A stretch of DNA of 22,644 bases from CBDUBH01 sp965365345 (GTDB lineage: Bacteria; Bacteroidota; Ignavibacteria; Ignavibacteriales; SURF-24): positions 1-22,644 of the forward strand of contig CBDUBH010000055.1 of NCBI GenBank assembly GCA_965365345.1. The letters run 5' to 3'. Shown one piece after another: positions 6,306 through 13,853 of this stretch. Numbering within the stretch: the first letter of the stretch is position 1; each line of letters starts with the position of its first letter. A program made the translations under genes and the position numbers. The notes under the pieces were generated by a model, which was given only the letters and a program-made list of their open reading frames with translations, was not told where the DNA came from and made no database searches.

Positions 6306-7661
6306 ATGGATTTCATTTCAGTTTTTCGTGGAATCATCGGAGTTTTATTTATTCTCGGAATCGCTTTTTTATTTTCAAATAATAAAAGGAAAATAAATTG
6401 GCGTTTGGTTTTAACGGGATTAGGAATTCAAATAACTTTTGCAATTTTGATACTTAAAGGAAATGATTTAGGAAATTTCTTTTTTCCGCTTTCATTTCCC
6501 AAAAAAATTGTAGAAGGAATCGGTTACGGATTTGTAAAGATTTTAGGATTTACGACAGAAGGGGCTAGATTTGTATTCGGAAATTTAGCTTTAGGTCCCG
6601 GCACTGATGGAAGTCTTGGAATGTTTTTTGCTTTTCAGGTTTTGCCTACAATAATTTTCTTCGCAAGTTTAATGTCGCTTCTGTATTATCTCGGCGTTAT
6701 GCAGAGAATTGTTCAGGGAATGGCATTAGTAATGTCAAAACTTATGGGAACAAGCGGCGCTGAATCTTTATCTAACACTGCGAATATTTTTGTCGGGCAA
6801 ACCGAAGCGCCGTTAATGATAAAACCTTATATAAAAGGAATGACCAAAAGTGAGCTTTATACAATTATGGTCGGCGGAATGGCAACAATTGCCGGCGGTG
6901 TTATGGCTGCTTATATTCAAATCTTAGGACAAACTTACGCCAAAGTACATAATTTAGGATTGGAACAAGCTCAAATTTTATTTGCGACTCATCTTTTGGG
7001 CGCTTCCGTAATGGCGGCTCCGGCAAGTTTATTAATTTCAAAAATTATTCACCCGGAAACTTTGGAACCTGAAACTAAAGGTAAAGTGAAAGTCCCGATT
7101 GAAAAAAATGCATCAAATGCAATTGAATCAGCAGCAGTCGGCGCAAGTGAAGGAATGATGCTTGCAATAAATGTTGCCGCAATGCTTATCGCATTTATCG
7201 CATTGATTGCACTCGTAAATTGGGGCCTGGAAAGTTTAGGCGATGTAGTAGGTTTAAATAATTATCTGATGGCAACTTTTAATCAACCGCTTAATATTCA
7301 ATTAATTTTAGGGTTGATCTTACAATATGTCGGTGTTGCAATCGGAATTCCATGGAATGATGCATTGCAATTTGGAAGTTTGCTTGGAACAAAAGTAGTT
7401 CTGAATGAATTTGTTGCGTATCTTGAAATGAGCAAAATGATTGAGTTAAATCAAATTACAAGTCCAAAAACAATTTTGATGGCAACTTATGCTTTATGTG
7501 GATTTGCAAATTTCAGTTCGGTTGCAATTCAAATCGGCGGAATTAGTCCTTTGGCTCCGGAACGCCGCTCTGATATTGCCTCGTTAGGTTTTAAAGCGGT
7601 TTTAGGCGGAACATTGGCAACTTTATTAACTGCAACTTTAGGCGGAATTTTAGCTGGTTAA
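6306..7661 (+). CDS. nupC: Concentrative nucleoside transporter (CNT/NupC family)
   Basis: A 451-residue inner-membrane permease with many hydrophobic segments, starting with a helix at residues 4-24. It carries CNT family hallmarks: NTANIFVGQTEAPLMIKPY in the first half (re-entrant loop and substrate/Na+ site), ATIAGGVMAAY following it, a GASEG motif near the middle, and the C-terminal ANFSSVAIQIGG, the second substrate-binding half. CNT proteins import nucleosides by Na+ or H+ symport; the ion cannot be told by eye. Some 50 residues longer than E. coli NupC, mainly in loops. Only one base separates its stop from the start of the phosphorylase gene, strongly implying joint expression. The gene symbol is by family similarity. 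Confidence 0.92.
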   Translation: MDFISVFRGIIGVLFILGIAFLFSNNKRKINWRLVLTGLGIQITFAILILKGNDLGNFFFPLSFPKKIVEGIGYGFVKILGFTTEGARFVFGNLALGPGTDGSLGMFFAFQVLPTIIFFASLMSLLYYLGVMQRIVQGMALVMSKLMGTSGAESLSNTANIFVGQTEAPLMIKPYIKGMTKSELYTIMVGGMATIAGGVMAAYIQILGQTYAKVHNLGLEQAQILFATHLLGASVMAAPASLLISKIIHPETLEPETKGKVKVPIEKNASNAIESAAVGASEGMMLAINVAAMLIAFIALIALVNWGLESLGDVVGLNNYLMATFNQPLNIQLILGLILQYVGVAIGIPWNDALQFGSLLGTKVVLNEFVAYLEMSKMIELNQITSPKTILMATYALCGFANFSSVAIQIGGISPLAPERRSDIASLGFKAVLGGTLATLLTATLGGILAG

Positions 7662-7662
7662 A

Positions 7663-8487
7663 ATGAAGAATCTTAATCTAAAATATCACAAACTTTTAAA
7701 TCAAATTAAAAATGCTTCCCCTTTTGAAAATTATGATATTTCAATTATTTTAGGAAGCGGACTCGGAAATTTCGCTTCTAAAATTGAAATAATAAATTCA
7801 CTTGACACTTCTGAAATTGTAGATTATCCGCCTTCAACAGTTGTTGGTCATGCAGGAAAAATTCATTTCGCCAAATACGGTAAAAAGAAAATTCTTCTGT
7901 TTCAAGGAAGAATTCATTTTTATGAAGGCTATAAAATTGATGAATCTGTTCTGCCGGTTTTTATAGCGCATAATTTAAATTGCAAAAATATTTTGCTCAC
8001 AAATGCCGCAGGCGGAGTAAATCCGGAATTTTCCGCAGGCGATCTAATGCTTACAAATTCTTTTATTTCTTTTAATATCAAAAAAGAATTAACTGAGCTA
8101 ATTGGACTAGCAAATATCGATTCGCGAAATAGAATGAAAGATTTTCCTTCAAAATATTTGAATGAAAAGATTAAAAGCGCCGCATTAAAATCAAAAGTAT
8201 TTTTAAAAGAAGGGGTTTACTGGTATAATACCGGACCGACTTATGAAACTTCCGCTGAAGTTCAAATGTCATCTAAATCCGGTGCCGATGCTGTGGGAAT
8301 GTCAACCGCGCACGAAGCGATATTTGCTTCATATTTGGGAATGAACGTGTGCGCAATTTCCTGCATAACAAATATGGCTGCCGGAATTTCTCCTGTAAAA
8401 CTTTCGCATTCGGAAGTTACCGAAACCGCAAACCGAGTTGCAGAAATATTTGAAGAATTGGTAAAGAATTTTATAAAATTAATTTGA
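7663..8487 (+). CDS. punA: Purine-nucleoside phosphorylase, trimeric (PNP-I)
   Basis: A 274-residue trimeric-type purine-nucleoside phosphorylase (human PNP/PunA group), which splits inosine and guanosine with phosphate into base and ribose 1-phosphate. Phosphate-binding residues are Ser32 in GSGLG, His63 in GHAGK and Arg83 in QGRIHFYEG. TNAAGGVN (113-120) follows. GPTYETSAE (191-199) holds Glu195 and CITNMAAGI has Asn237, the pair that selects 6-oxopurines in this class. GMSTAHE (212-218) provides the ribose-binding Met213. A preference for guanosine/inosine over adenosine is therefore inferred. Last gene of the cdd-tdk-nupC operon, starting one base after nupC; a weak hairpin with a T-run follows. 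Confidence 0.95.
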   Translation: MKNLNLKYHKLLNQIKNASPFENYDISIILGSGLGNFASKIEIINSLDTSEIVDYPPSTVVGHAGKIHFAKYGKKKILLFQGRIHFYEGYKIDESVLPVFIAHNLNCKNILLTNAAGGVNPEFSAGDLMLTNSFISFNIKKELTELIGLANIDSRNRMKDFPSKYLNEKIKSAALKSKVFLKEGVYWYNTGPTYETSAEVQMSSKSGADAVGMSTAHEAIFASYLGMNVCAISCITNMAAGISPVKLSHSEVTETANRVAEIFEELVKNFIKLI

Positions 8488-8505
8488 TTTTTCTTTGGAC
8501 CGAGT

Positions 8506-8530
8506 TTTATTTTAAGTGAAATAAGTTTTT
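8506..8530 (+). terminator. Possible weak terminator after punA
   Basis: An A/T stem, TTATTT (8507-8512) against AAATAA (8519-8524) extended by a U-G pair, closes a six-base loop and is followed by TTTTT (8526-8530). The stem has no G-C pairs, so efficiency would be low. The position 20-40 bases past the operon's last stop is right. Confidence 0.3.
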
Positions 8531-8599
8531 ACTAATAATTATCACGTTTCGGATATCTAAAAAGAACTGATTTTATTCCCTTCCGAAAATTTCCGTAAT

Positions 8600-9211
8600 T
8601 TATTTTTGTAAAATATAAATCTTAAACCAGCCGTAAAATGCTGCAATTTCCTGATGGATAATTTTCAAATTTGTAACGGAAATAATTTCCGAAAGTTTTC
8701 GATTAATGTTTGAAAATAAAAATTCAGTAACAGGATTTAAAATATTTTTTAGGATTGATGTCTTGCTTTTATTATCATCAAATTTATCGAACACGGAAAT
8801 TTTACCTCCGGGTTTCAAAACTCTTTCTGCTTCTTTAATTGTTTTTTCGGCATCGGGAATTACAGCCAAAATCAAATGCAAAATCACAAAATCAAATTCT
8901 TGATTTTGAAATCTTAAATTTTGCCCGTCCATTACTTCGGCTTGAACATTTAATTTTAATTTTTCAGCGCGGACTTTTAATTTATTAACCATTGCAGGAG
9001 TAATATCGCCCGCAAAAATCTCAACATCTTTTTCAAAAAATACCAGATCCAAACCTGTTCCGGCACCAACAATCAAAATTTTATTCCCCTTTTTTATATC
9101 TAAAAGTGATATAGATTTTTTACGGTATTTATAAAAATTCACCGCAACTAAATCATAAACCGGCGAATAAATTGTGTAGCGGATCTTATTCCAATAATTT
9201 GAATTATGCAT
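8600..9211 (-). CDS. SAM-dependent methyltransferase (class I, UbiE/PmtA-like)
   Basis: A 203-residue Rossmann-fold methyltransferase. Motif I is ILIVGAGTG (45-53), the acidic residue ending strand 2 is Asp69 in AGDIT, motif II is around DFVILHLILAVIPD (107-120), and motif III is LKPGGKISVFD (132-142). The N-terminal region with a YSPVYD segment resembles UbiE/COQ5-type and phosphatidylethanolamine N-methyltransferase (PmtA) proteins, so a lipid or quinone-like substrate is possible; that is inference. It begins two bases after the stop of the nitrilase gene, so the two form an operon with this gene second. No signal peptide. Family sure, substrate unknown. Confidence 0.88.
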   Translation of the reverse strand: MHNSNYWNKIRYTIYSPVYDLVAVNFYKYRKKSISLLDIKKGNKILIVGAGTGLDLVFFEKDVEIFAGDITPAMVNKLKVRAEKLKLNVQAEVMDGQNLRFQNQEFDFVILHLILAVIPDAEKTIKEAERVLKPGGKISVFDKFDDNKSKTSILKNILNPVTEFLFSNINRKLSEIISVTNLKIIHQEIAAFYGWFKIYILQK

Positions 9212-9213
9212 AA

Positions 9214-9972
9214 TTAAATCAGTTTAATATCGTTTAAAAAATTAAATTTTTCCCTGGTTTTTTCTACTAAATTTTTATCAATTTCTGTTATTAAAATTTC
9301 TTCATTTTGAGAGCTTATAATTTCTTTCCCGGTTGGATCAAAAACCGAACTGAATCCGTTGTACTCACCTTTTGGATCTTCCCCTATTCTATTTACTGCT
9401 GCAATATAGCACAAATTTTCGATCGCTCGCGCTTGTAGTAAAATCCGCCAATGATGAATTCTCGGAACTGGCCAATTTGCAATATTGATAATCAGATCAA
9501 CTTTTTCCTTTGCATAAAATCTGTAAAGTTCCGGGAATCTTAAATCATAGCAAATCGTAAAACCTATTTTACTTCCGTTTATTTCAGCCGTTACAATTTC
9601 TTTTCCGGAAGAGTAACTTTCATTTTCTTTTGCAAGCGAAAAAGGATGAATTTTTCTGTATTTCGCTTTTATATTTGAATTTTGATCTACTAAGATCAAA
9701 GTATTAAAAAATTCTTCATTTTCTTTTTCGATAAATCCACCTGCAACAAAACATTTTTTTTCTTTTGCAATTTCAGAATAAAATTCGAATGTTTCGTCAT
9801 TATCATTTTCAGCAAATTTATGCGAATTCATTGTAAATCCGGTAAGCGAAAGTTCAGGTAATATCAAAAGATCAATAATTTCCCCTTTCTTTAAAATCAT
9901 ATTTTTAATCTTTTCTTTATTGGATTTTTTATTTTCCCAAATTTGATCAAATTGAATCAATCCGATTTTCAT
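9214..9972 (-). CDS. Carbon-nitrogen hydrolase, omega-amidase (YafV)-like
   Basis: A 252-residue nitrilase-superfamily amidase. The catalytic triad is complete: Glu40 in LPELSLTG, Lys107 in YRKIHPF and Cys141 in TICYDLRFPELY. The segment ANWPVPRIHHWRILLQARAI, then EN and a later AAVNRIGEDP, is characteristic of the YafV/Nit2 omega-amidase branch. That branch hydrolyses alpha-ketoglutaramate or ketosuccinamate left by transaminases that use glutamine or asparagine, for example in methionine salvage. Length agrees with YafV. First gene of a two-gene unit with the methyltransferase; on the minus strand an octamer TATCTTTG lies about 40 bases upstream. Nitrilase chemistry is certain; the omega-amidase specificity is inferred from motif similarity. 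Confidence 0.88.
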   Translation of the reverse strand: MKIGLIQFDQIWENKKSNKEKIKNMILKKGEIIDLLILPELSLTGFTMNSHKFAENDNDETFEFYSEIAKEKKCFVAGGFIEKENEEFFNTLILVDQNSNIKAKYRKIHPFSLAKENESYSSGKEIVTAEINGSKIGFTICYDLRFPELYRFYAKEKVDLIINIANWPVPRIHHWRILLQARAIENLCYIAAVNRIGEDPKGEYNGFSSVFDPTGKEIISSQNEEILITEIDKNLVEKTREKFNFLNDIKLI

Positions 9973-10012
9973 TTGAATTCCGTTTTTCGTATTAAATAAT
10001 TGTAAAATCTTT

Positions 10013-10020
10013 CAAAGATA
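10013..10020 (-). promoter_or_regulatory. Candidate -7 box (TATCTTTG) for the nitrilase operon
   Basis: The minus strand reads TATCTTTG, the same octamer found before cdd and an exact match to TAnnTTTG. It overlaps a 13-base palindrome ATCTTT-C-AAAGAT (10007-10019). No TTG is at the expected -33 distance, so support is partial. Confidence 0.3.
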
Positions 10021-10048
10021 TTTTTATATTCGATAAAAATAAATTAAA

Positions 10049-10079
10049 TTGAAAATAATTTAGTTATTCAATATATTTA
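10049..10079 (+). promoter_or_regulatory. Candidate ferritin promoter (TTG-N20-TATATTTA)
   Basis: TTG at 10049-10051 is separated by 20 bases from TATATTTA at 10072-10079, the same spacing as the cdd promoter, with A for G at the last position of TAnnTTTG. It ends 28 bases ahead of the ferritin ATG. No recognisable Fur box is visible. Confidence 0.35.
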
Positions 10080-10107
10080 TAAAAATTTTAAAAAGGAGAA
10101 AAATTAA

Positions 10108-10599
10108 ATGATGATCAAACAAAATGTTGCTGATGCGCTTGTTAAACATTTTAACGCCGAACTTTATTCATGGTATCTATATTTAGCAATGGCCTCTCAT
10201 TTTGAAAATCAAAATTTTATCGGTTTTGCAAAATGGATGAAACTTCAGGCAAATGAAGAAATGGAACATGCAATGAAATTTTATGATTATTTAAATCAGG
10301 TTGGTGTTCAGGTTTCTTTTAACGCAATTGATGCTCCTCCTGCTACTTGGAGTTCGGTTGTTTCAGTTTTTGATGAAGTTTATAATCATGAATTAAAAGT
10401 TACTGAATCCATAAATTCATTAACTGATTTGGCAATTCAAGAAAAAGATCATGCTACAAATATATTTTTGCAATGGTTTGTAACTGAACAAGTTGAAGAA
10501 GTTGCAACTTCAGATTATATTTTGCAAAGAGCTAAATTCATTGGTGAAAACCATAACGGACTTTTAATGCTTGATAAAGAATTAGGAAAAAGAGAATAA
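10108..10599 (+). CDS. ftnA: Ferritin (non-haem, FtnA type)
   Basis: A 163-residue ferritin forming the 24-subunit iron-storage shell in the cytoplasm. All diiron ferroxidase ligands are present: Glu18, Tyr25, Glu51 and His54 (in ANEEMEH), Glu95, and Gln128 and Glu131 (in TEQVEE). Each is one position later than in E. coli FtnA because of the extra N-terminal Met. AGGAG at 10094-10098 lies nine bases ahead of the ATG at 10108; the second ATG at 10111 would be twelve bases away, so the first is preferred. No bacterioferritin-type haem-ligand methionine is evident. Single-gene transcription unit, ended by a strong hairpin. The strong Shine-Dalgarno suggests high expression. Confidence 0.95.
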   Translation: MMIKQNVADALVKHFNAELYSWYLYLAMASHFENQNFIGFAKWMKLQANEEMEHAMKFYDYLNQVGVQVSFNAIDAPPATWSSVVSVFDEVYNHELKVTESINSLTDLAIQEKDHATNIFLQWFVTEQVEEVATSDYILQRAKFIGENHNGLLMLDKELGKRE

Positions 10600-10619
10600 A
10601 ATTTCTTATCAAATTTTCA

Positions 10620-10645
10620 AAAAGCCCAAAGTAATTTGGGCTTTT
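10620..10645. terminator. Bidirectional intrinsic terminator between ferritin and the MORN-repeat gene
   Basis: An 11-bp perfect stem, AAAAGCCCAAA (10620-10630) against TTTGGGCTTTT (10635-10645), closes the loop GTAA. On the plus strand it ends in a T-rich tract; on the minus strand the A-run gives a U-run as well. It lies 21 bases past the ferritin stop and six bases past the stop of the convergent gene, so it can serve both. Confidence 0.85.
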
Positions 10646-10650
10646 CTGTT

Positions 10651-11571
10651 TTAAAAAATGTATTTGATCGCTATCAAGTATATAGCAAAAATCAAAGCTA
10701 ATAAACCTATCAATGAAAATAAAATTGTTGAAGGATTTATTTCTTTTATGTATTGTGGGAATAATTGATGAGAATCTTTTACTTCGAATTCATTTTTTTC
10801 GGAAATCTTTTTCTCGGATTTTGTTTCTGAATTAAATTTTTCTTTATCAATTTGAAATGTGTTTTTATAATCGCCGAAATCTTTTTCACCATTATGAAAA
10901 ACAGTTTCTGATTTTAAAGTCCCATCCGGAAAATAAATCTTATTTATTCCATCTTTTAATCCGGCTTTATAAACAATCTCTTCTTTTAAATTTCCGTTCG
11001 GATAATAAACTTGGGTGATTCCTTCATTCATTCCGCTATTAAAACTTTTTACAGCCAGCAATGAACCGTTTTCATAATAAAATTTTGAAACACCATCTGG
11101 AATACCGTTTTTATAATTCCATTCCCCTTTTAAAGATCCGCTTTTATAAAAAGTTTTTGTTAAACCTTCTTGTTTTCCTTCAAAAGGATTTTCATTACTT
11201 TTAATTGAACCGGATCTGAAATAAACTTTTGTAGCACCGTTTTTTAAACCGTTTTTATAGCTGATCTCGGATTTAATAACTCCATCTTCGTAATAACATT
11301 TCATTCTTCCGTTTTCAAGATCATTTTTATAATTAACTTCAAGTCTAATTTTCCCGTTTTTATAAAATACTTGCGCTAATCCGTTTTTCTTTCCATCCTT
11401 ATAATTGACTTTTTCTAAAATTTTTCCATTTTCAAAAAAAAGATTTACGGCGCCTTCCAAAAGTCCGTTTGAATAAGTTCTTTCGGTTTTAACTTTTCTG
11501 TTTTCGTAAAAAGTTCTATAAACACCATTTTTAATTTCTGTTTCGGATTTAAGGTTGGAAGTTTCTACCAT
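10651..11571 (-). CDS. YwqK/MORN_2-repeat protein with C-terminal membrane anchor
   Basis: A 306-residue protein. Residues 16-231 are nine consecutive repeats of exactly 24 residues, consensus roughly G-x-x-K-x-Y-Y-x-N-G-x-L-K-x-E-x-x-Y-K-N-G-x-x-[DNE], the MORN_2/YwqK type. After a charged, Lys/Glu-rich linker (232-281) a single hydrophobic helix at 282-302 ends four residues before the C terminus. With no signal peptide this predicts a tail-anchored protein with the beta-hairpin repeat domain on the cytoplasmic side. A GGGGA run four bases ahead of the ATG supports the start at 11571. Some YwqK-family members are annotated as antitoxins, but no toxin gene adjoins it. The function is unknown; the repeats suggest a protein- or lipid-binding surface. 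Confidence 0.85.
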   Translation of the reverse strand: MVETSNLKSETEIKNGVYRTFYENRKVKTERTYSNGLLEGAVNLFFENGKILEKVNYKDGKKNGLAQVFYKNGKIRLEVNYKNDLENGRMKCYYEDGVIKSEISYKNGLKNGATKVYFRSGSIKSNENPFEGKQEGLTKTFYKSGSLKGEWNYKNGIPDGVSKFYYENGSLLAVKSFNSGMNEGITQVYYPNGNLKEEIVYKAGLKDGINKIYFPDGTLKSETVFHNGEKDFGDYKNTFQIDKEKFNSETKSEKKISEKNEFEVKDSHQLFPQYIKEINPSTILFSLIGLLALIFAIYLIAIKYIF

Positions 11572-11720
11572 GGATTCCCCGTAAAAGTAATTTAAGTTTA
11601 AATCTTTAATATATTATCGGATAATTCTTTTATAAATTGAATATTATCTAAAGAAAATATTGCATATTAATTAATGAATTTATAATTTTTTGACTTACTT
11701 AATTAAATTTTGAGGATCTT

Positions 11721-12128
11721 TTGAAATCTGATAATATTGAAAAAAGCGTGCAAGTTAAATTTTCTGAAATTCACGGCAGCGGAATTTTTTCGATCAGAAA
11801 TATTGAGAAAGATGAAATAATTTTTGTTATCGAAGGCGAAATTATTGACGAAGCAGAATGTATCCGGCGCGAAGAAGAAGAAAATAATGTCTATATTTTT
11901 TGGAACGATAAAAATTATATTGATACTGCAAATTCAGAAATTACGAAATATTTAAATCATTCCTGCGAGCCGAACGCTTATGTTGATGATAATATAAATA
12001 ACGAAAATTCGCTTGTGTTAAAATCGTTAAGAAAAATTAATATAGGCGAGGAAATTACAATTGATTACGGCTATGATGAAATTTATGAGAATTGCAAATG
12101 CGATAGCTGCAATAAGAAAAAGGGATGA
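11721..12128 (+). CDS. Small SET-domain protein (putative lysine methyltransferase)
   Basis: A 135-residue protein that is essentially one SET domain. The N-terminal SAM-binding turn is HGSGIFS (18-24), the central knot motif is YLNHSCEPNA (77-86), and GEEITIDYGYDE (109-120) holds the catalytic tyrosine region. A post-SET cluster CKCDSC (Cys125, Cys127, Cys130) together with Cys82 could bind zinc, as in eukaryotic SET enzymes. SET proteins transfer a methyl group from SAM to lysine side chains; the bacterial target is unknown, with ribosomal or DNA-binding proteins as possibilities. No histone-like gene is nearby. TTG is the likely start: GAGGA (11712-11716) lies four bases ahead and no ATG fits. 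Transcribed alone, divergent from the MORN-repeat gene and converging on the acyl-CoA synthetase gene. Confidence 0.85.
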   Translation: MKSDNIEKSVQVKFSEIHGSGIFSIRNIEKDEIIFVIEGEIIDEAECIRREEEENNVYIFWNDKNYIDTANSEITKYLNHSCEPNAYVDDNINNENSLVLKSLRKINIGEEITIDYGYDEIYENCKCDSCNKKKG

Positions 12129-12145
12129 TTTAATCATCCCTTTTT
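12117..12145. terminator. Bidirectional terminator buried in the 3' ends of two convergent genes
   Basis: GGGATGA (12122-12128) pairs with TCATCCC (12134-12140), flanked by AAAAA (12117-12121) and TTTTT (12141-12145), giving a near-perfect 12-bp palindrome with U-runs in both directions. The stop codons of both convergent genes (12126-12128 and 12132-12130) lie inside it, one base apart, so the terminator is also coding sequence. Confidence 0.85.
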
Positions 12146-13845
12146 GTTTCCACTAAATATCTTTTGATTTTTTGAGTTGTGGTTTTTTCAAATTCGTGAT
12201 CTCGGATGTAAAATTTCTTTATCTGTTTATAAGATGAAAGTTGTTTATTTACTTTTTCGATTTCTTCTGAAATTATTTTTCTTATTAATTCATCATTTAT
12301 CTTTTCATTATTACTTTCAGAATATTCAATAAAAGCTTCGGCATCAACAACAATTTGCGCTGCAATTATTTCATCAAGTTTTGAATCTTCTTCACCGTAA
12401 ACCAGCGATTCCATTATAAAAGGACTTCTATTTAAATGATCTTCAATTTCTTCAGGGAAAACATTTTTTCCGCTTTTCGAAATTATTACATTTTTCTTTC
12501 TACCGCTGATATGTAAAAATCCGTCTTCATCAAAAAATCCAATGTCCCCTGTTTTAAACCAGCCATCTTCAAAAACTTCATTTGTAAGTTCAGGGTTTTT
12601 ATAATATCCAAGCATAACGTTTGGACCTTTTACCCAGATTTCTCCGTTTCCTAATTGATCAGGATTATTGATCTTAATTTTAACAGAAGGCATCGGCAAG
12701 CCTGCTGCATCATCTTTAAAGTGATTTAATCTGTTCAAAGCTACAATTGGAGAAGTTTCTGTTAACCCGTATCCCTGTAAAAAATTAAATCCGAATTCGC
12801 GCAATCCTTTTGCAACAAGAGGATCAGGAGCTGCGCCGCCAGCAATAAAAATTCTGACTTCCCCGCCGAATTTTGAATGAAGCTCTTTAAATATTTTCTT
12901 TTTACTTTCTTTCCATCCGAATTTTTGCAGTGCACCGCTAACAGAGATCAACGGATTTATTAATTTTGCGGTGACTTTCTTTTCATTTATTGATTTGTAA
13001 ATTCTTTTGAACATTTTATCGTACAAAAGCGGGACACCAAGCAAAATTGTTGCTTTTACTTTTTGAAGATCATCAGTTACCGTTTTTAACGAACGTGCGT
13101 AATGTACTGATGCGCCGGCTAAGATCGGACAAAGCATTCCGCAAGTGCATTCATAAGTGTGATGAATAGGCAAAACCGAAAGGAATCTGTCTTCAGGATA
13201 AATCATTAGCATGCTTAACATATCCATAAGATCCGAAGCTAAATTAAATTGGCTTAGCATTACGCCTTTTGCCCTGCCGAGTGAACCGGAAGTAAAAAGA
13301 ATTGCCGCCATTGCTTCCGGATCAATTTCAGGGAACTTGATCTCTTCAGCTTTTGGTGCGGTATTTATCAGATCATTCATCCAAAGAAAATCATTTTGCT
13401 TTAAAGCAGAATCCATAGAAATAAAATATTTCAATTTTTTTAATGATGATTGCTTATCAGCCATCAATTGTGAATATTGATCTGAAAAGATTATCGCTTC
13501 AGCATCTGATTCATGGATGATGTTAAGGATTTCGTTATTGTTAAGATTTCTATCAATCGGAACAACAACAAAATTAAAACTAGTAATTGCCAGATAACTT
13601 AGCGCCCACTGAACTCTGTTTTCACTGATAAGCGCAATATGGCTTCTTTCTTTTAATCCCAAATTTTTGAAAGCGAATCCTAATTTTTTAACATAATCGC
13701 GCAATTCATTAAAACTAACTTTTGAAATCGGAGTGTTGTTCAAATCCTCAAGAGCAAGTTTATTTCCATAAGTTTCAGCGGATTTGATCAACAATTCCTG
13801 CAAATCATTGATTCGCGGAACGGGATATAGCTCGTCTTTTTTCAT
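12130..13845 (-). CDS. Long-chain fatty-acid--CoA ligase (AMP-forming)
   Basis: A 571-residue adenylate-forming enzyme that activates fatty acids to acyl-CoA through an acyl-AMP intermediate. The ATP-binding loop reads LFTSGSLGRAKGV (183-195); the usual YTSGTTGxPKG is altered but Ser, Gly and Lys are kept. Further motifs are GYGLTETSP (358-366), TGD (432-434), the hinge GRKKN (448-452) and, near the end, TTTQKIKR with the catalytic Lys559. The C-terminal part matches bacterial long-chain acyl-CoA synthetases (FadD15/FACL type). No transmembrane segment, so it is cytoplasmic or membrane-peripheral. Last gene of the ychF-bipA-pepD unit, eight bases after pepD. It may supply the acyl-CoA used by the dehydrogenase at 1926. 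Chain length unknown. Confidence 0.92.
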   Translation of the reverse strand: MKKDELYPVPRINDLQELLIKSAETYGNKLALEDLNNTPISKVSFNELRDYVKKLGFAFKNLGLKERSHIALISENRVQWALSYLAITSFNFVVVPIDRNLNNNEILNIIHESDAEAIIFSDQYSQLMADKQSSLKKLKYFISMDSALKQNDFLWMNDLINTAPKAEEIKFPEIDPEAMAAILFTSGSLGRAKGVMLSQFNLASDLMDMLSMLMIYPEDRFLSVLPIHHTYECTCGMLCPILAGASVHYARSLKTVTDDLQKVKATILLGVPLLYDKMFKRIYKSINEKKVTAKLINPLISVSGALQKFGWKESKKKIFKELHSKFGGEVRIFIAGGAAPDPLVAKGLREFGFNFLQGYGLTETSPIVALNRLNHFKDDAAGLPMPSVKIKINNPDQLGNGEIWVKGPNVMLGYYKNPELTNEVFEDGWFKTGDIGFFDEDGFLHISGRKKNVIISKSGKNVFPEEIEDHLNRSPFIMESLVYGEEDSKLDEIIAAQIVVDAEAFIEYSESNNEKINDELIRKIISEEIEKVNKQLSSYKQIKKFYIRDHEFEKTTTQKIKRYLVETKRDD

Positions 13846-13853
13846 AATGAATT

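Noticed and set aside
10651..11571. YwqK-type antitoxin of a toxin-antitoxin pair
   Set aside because: The only support is the common family label. No small toxin gene adjoins it; the neighbours are ferritin and a SET protein.
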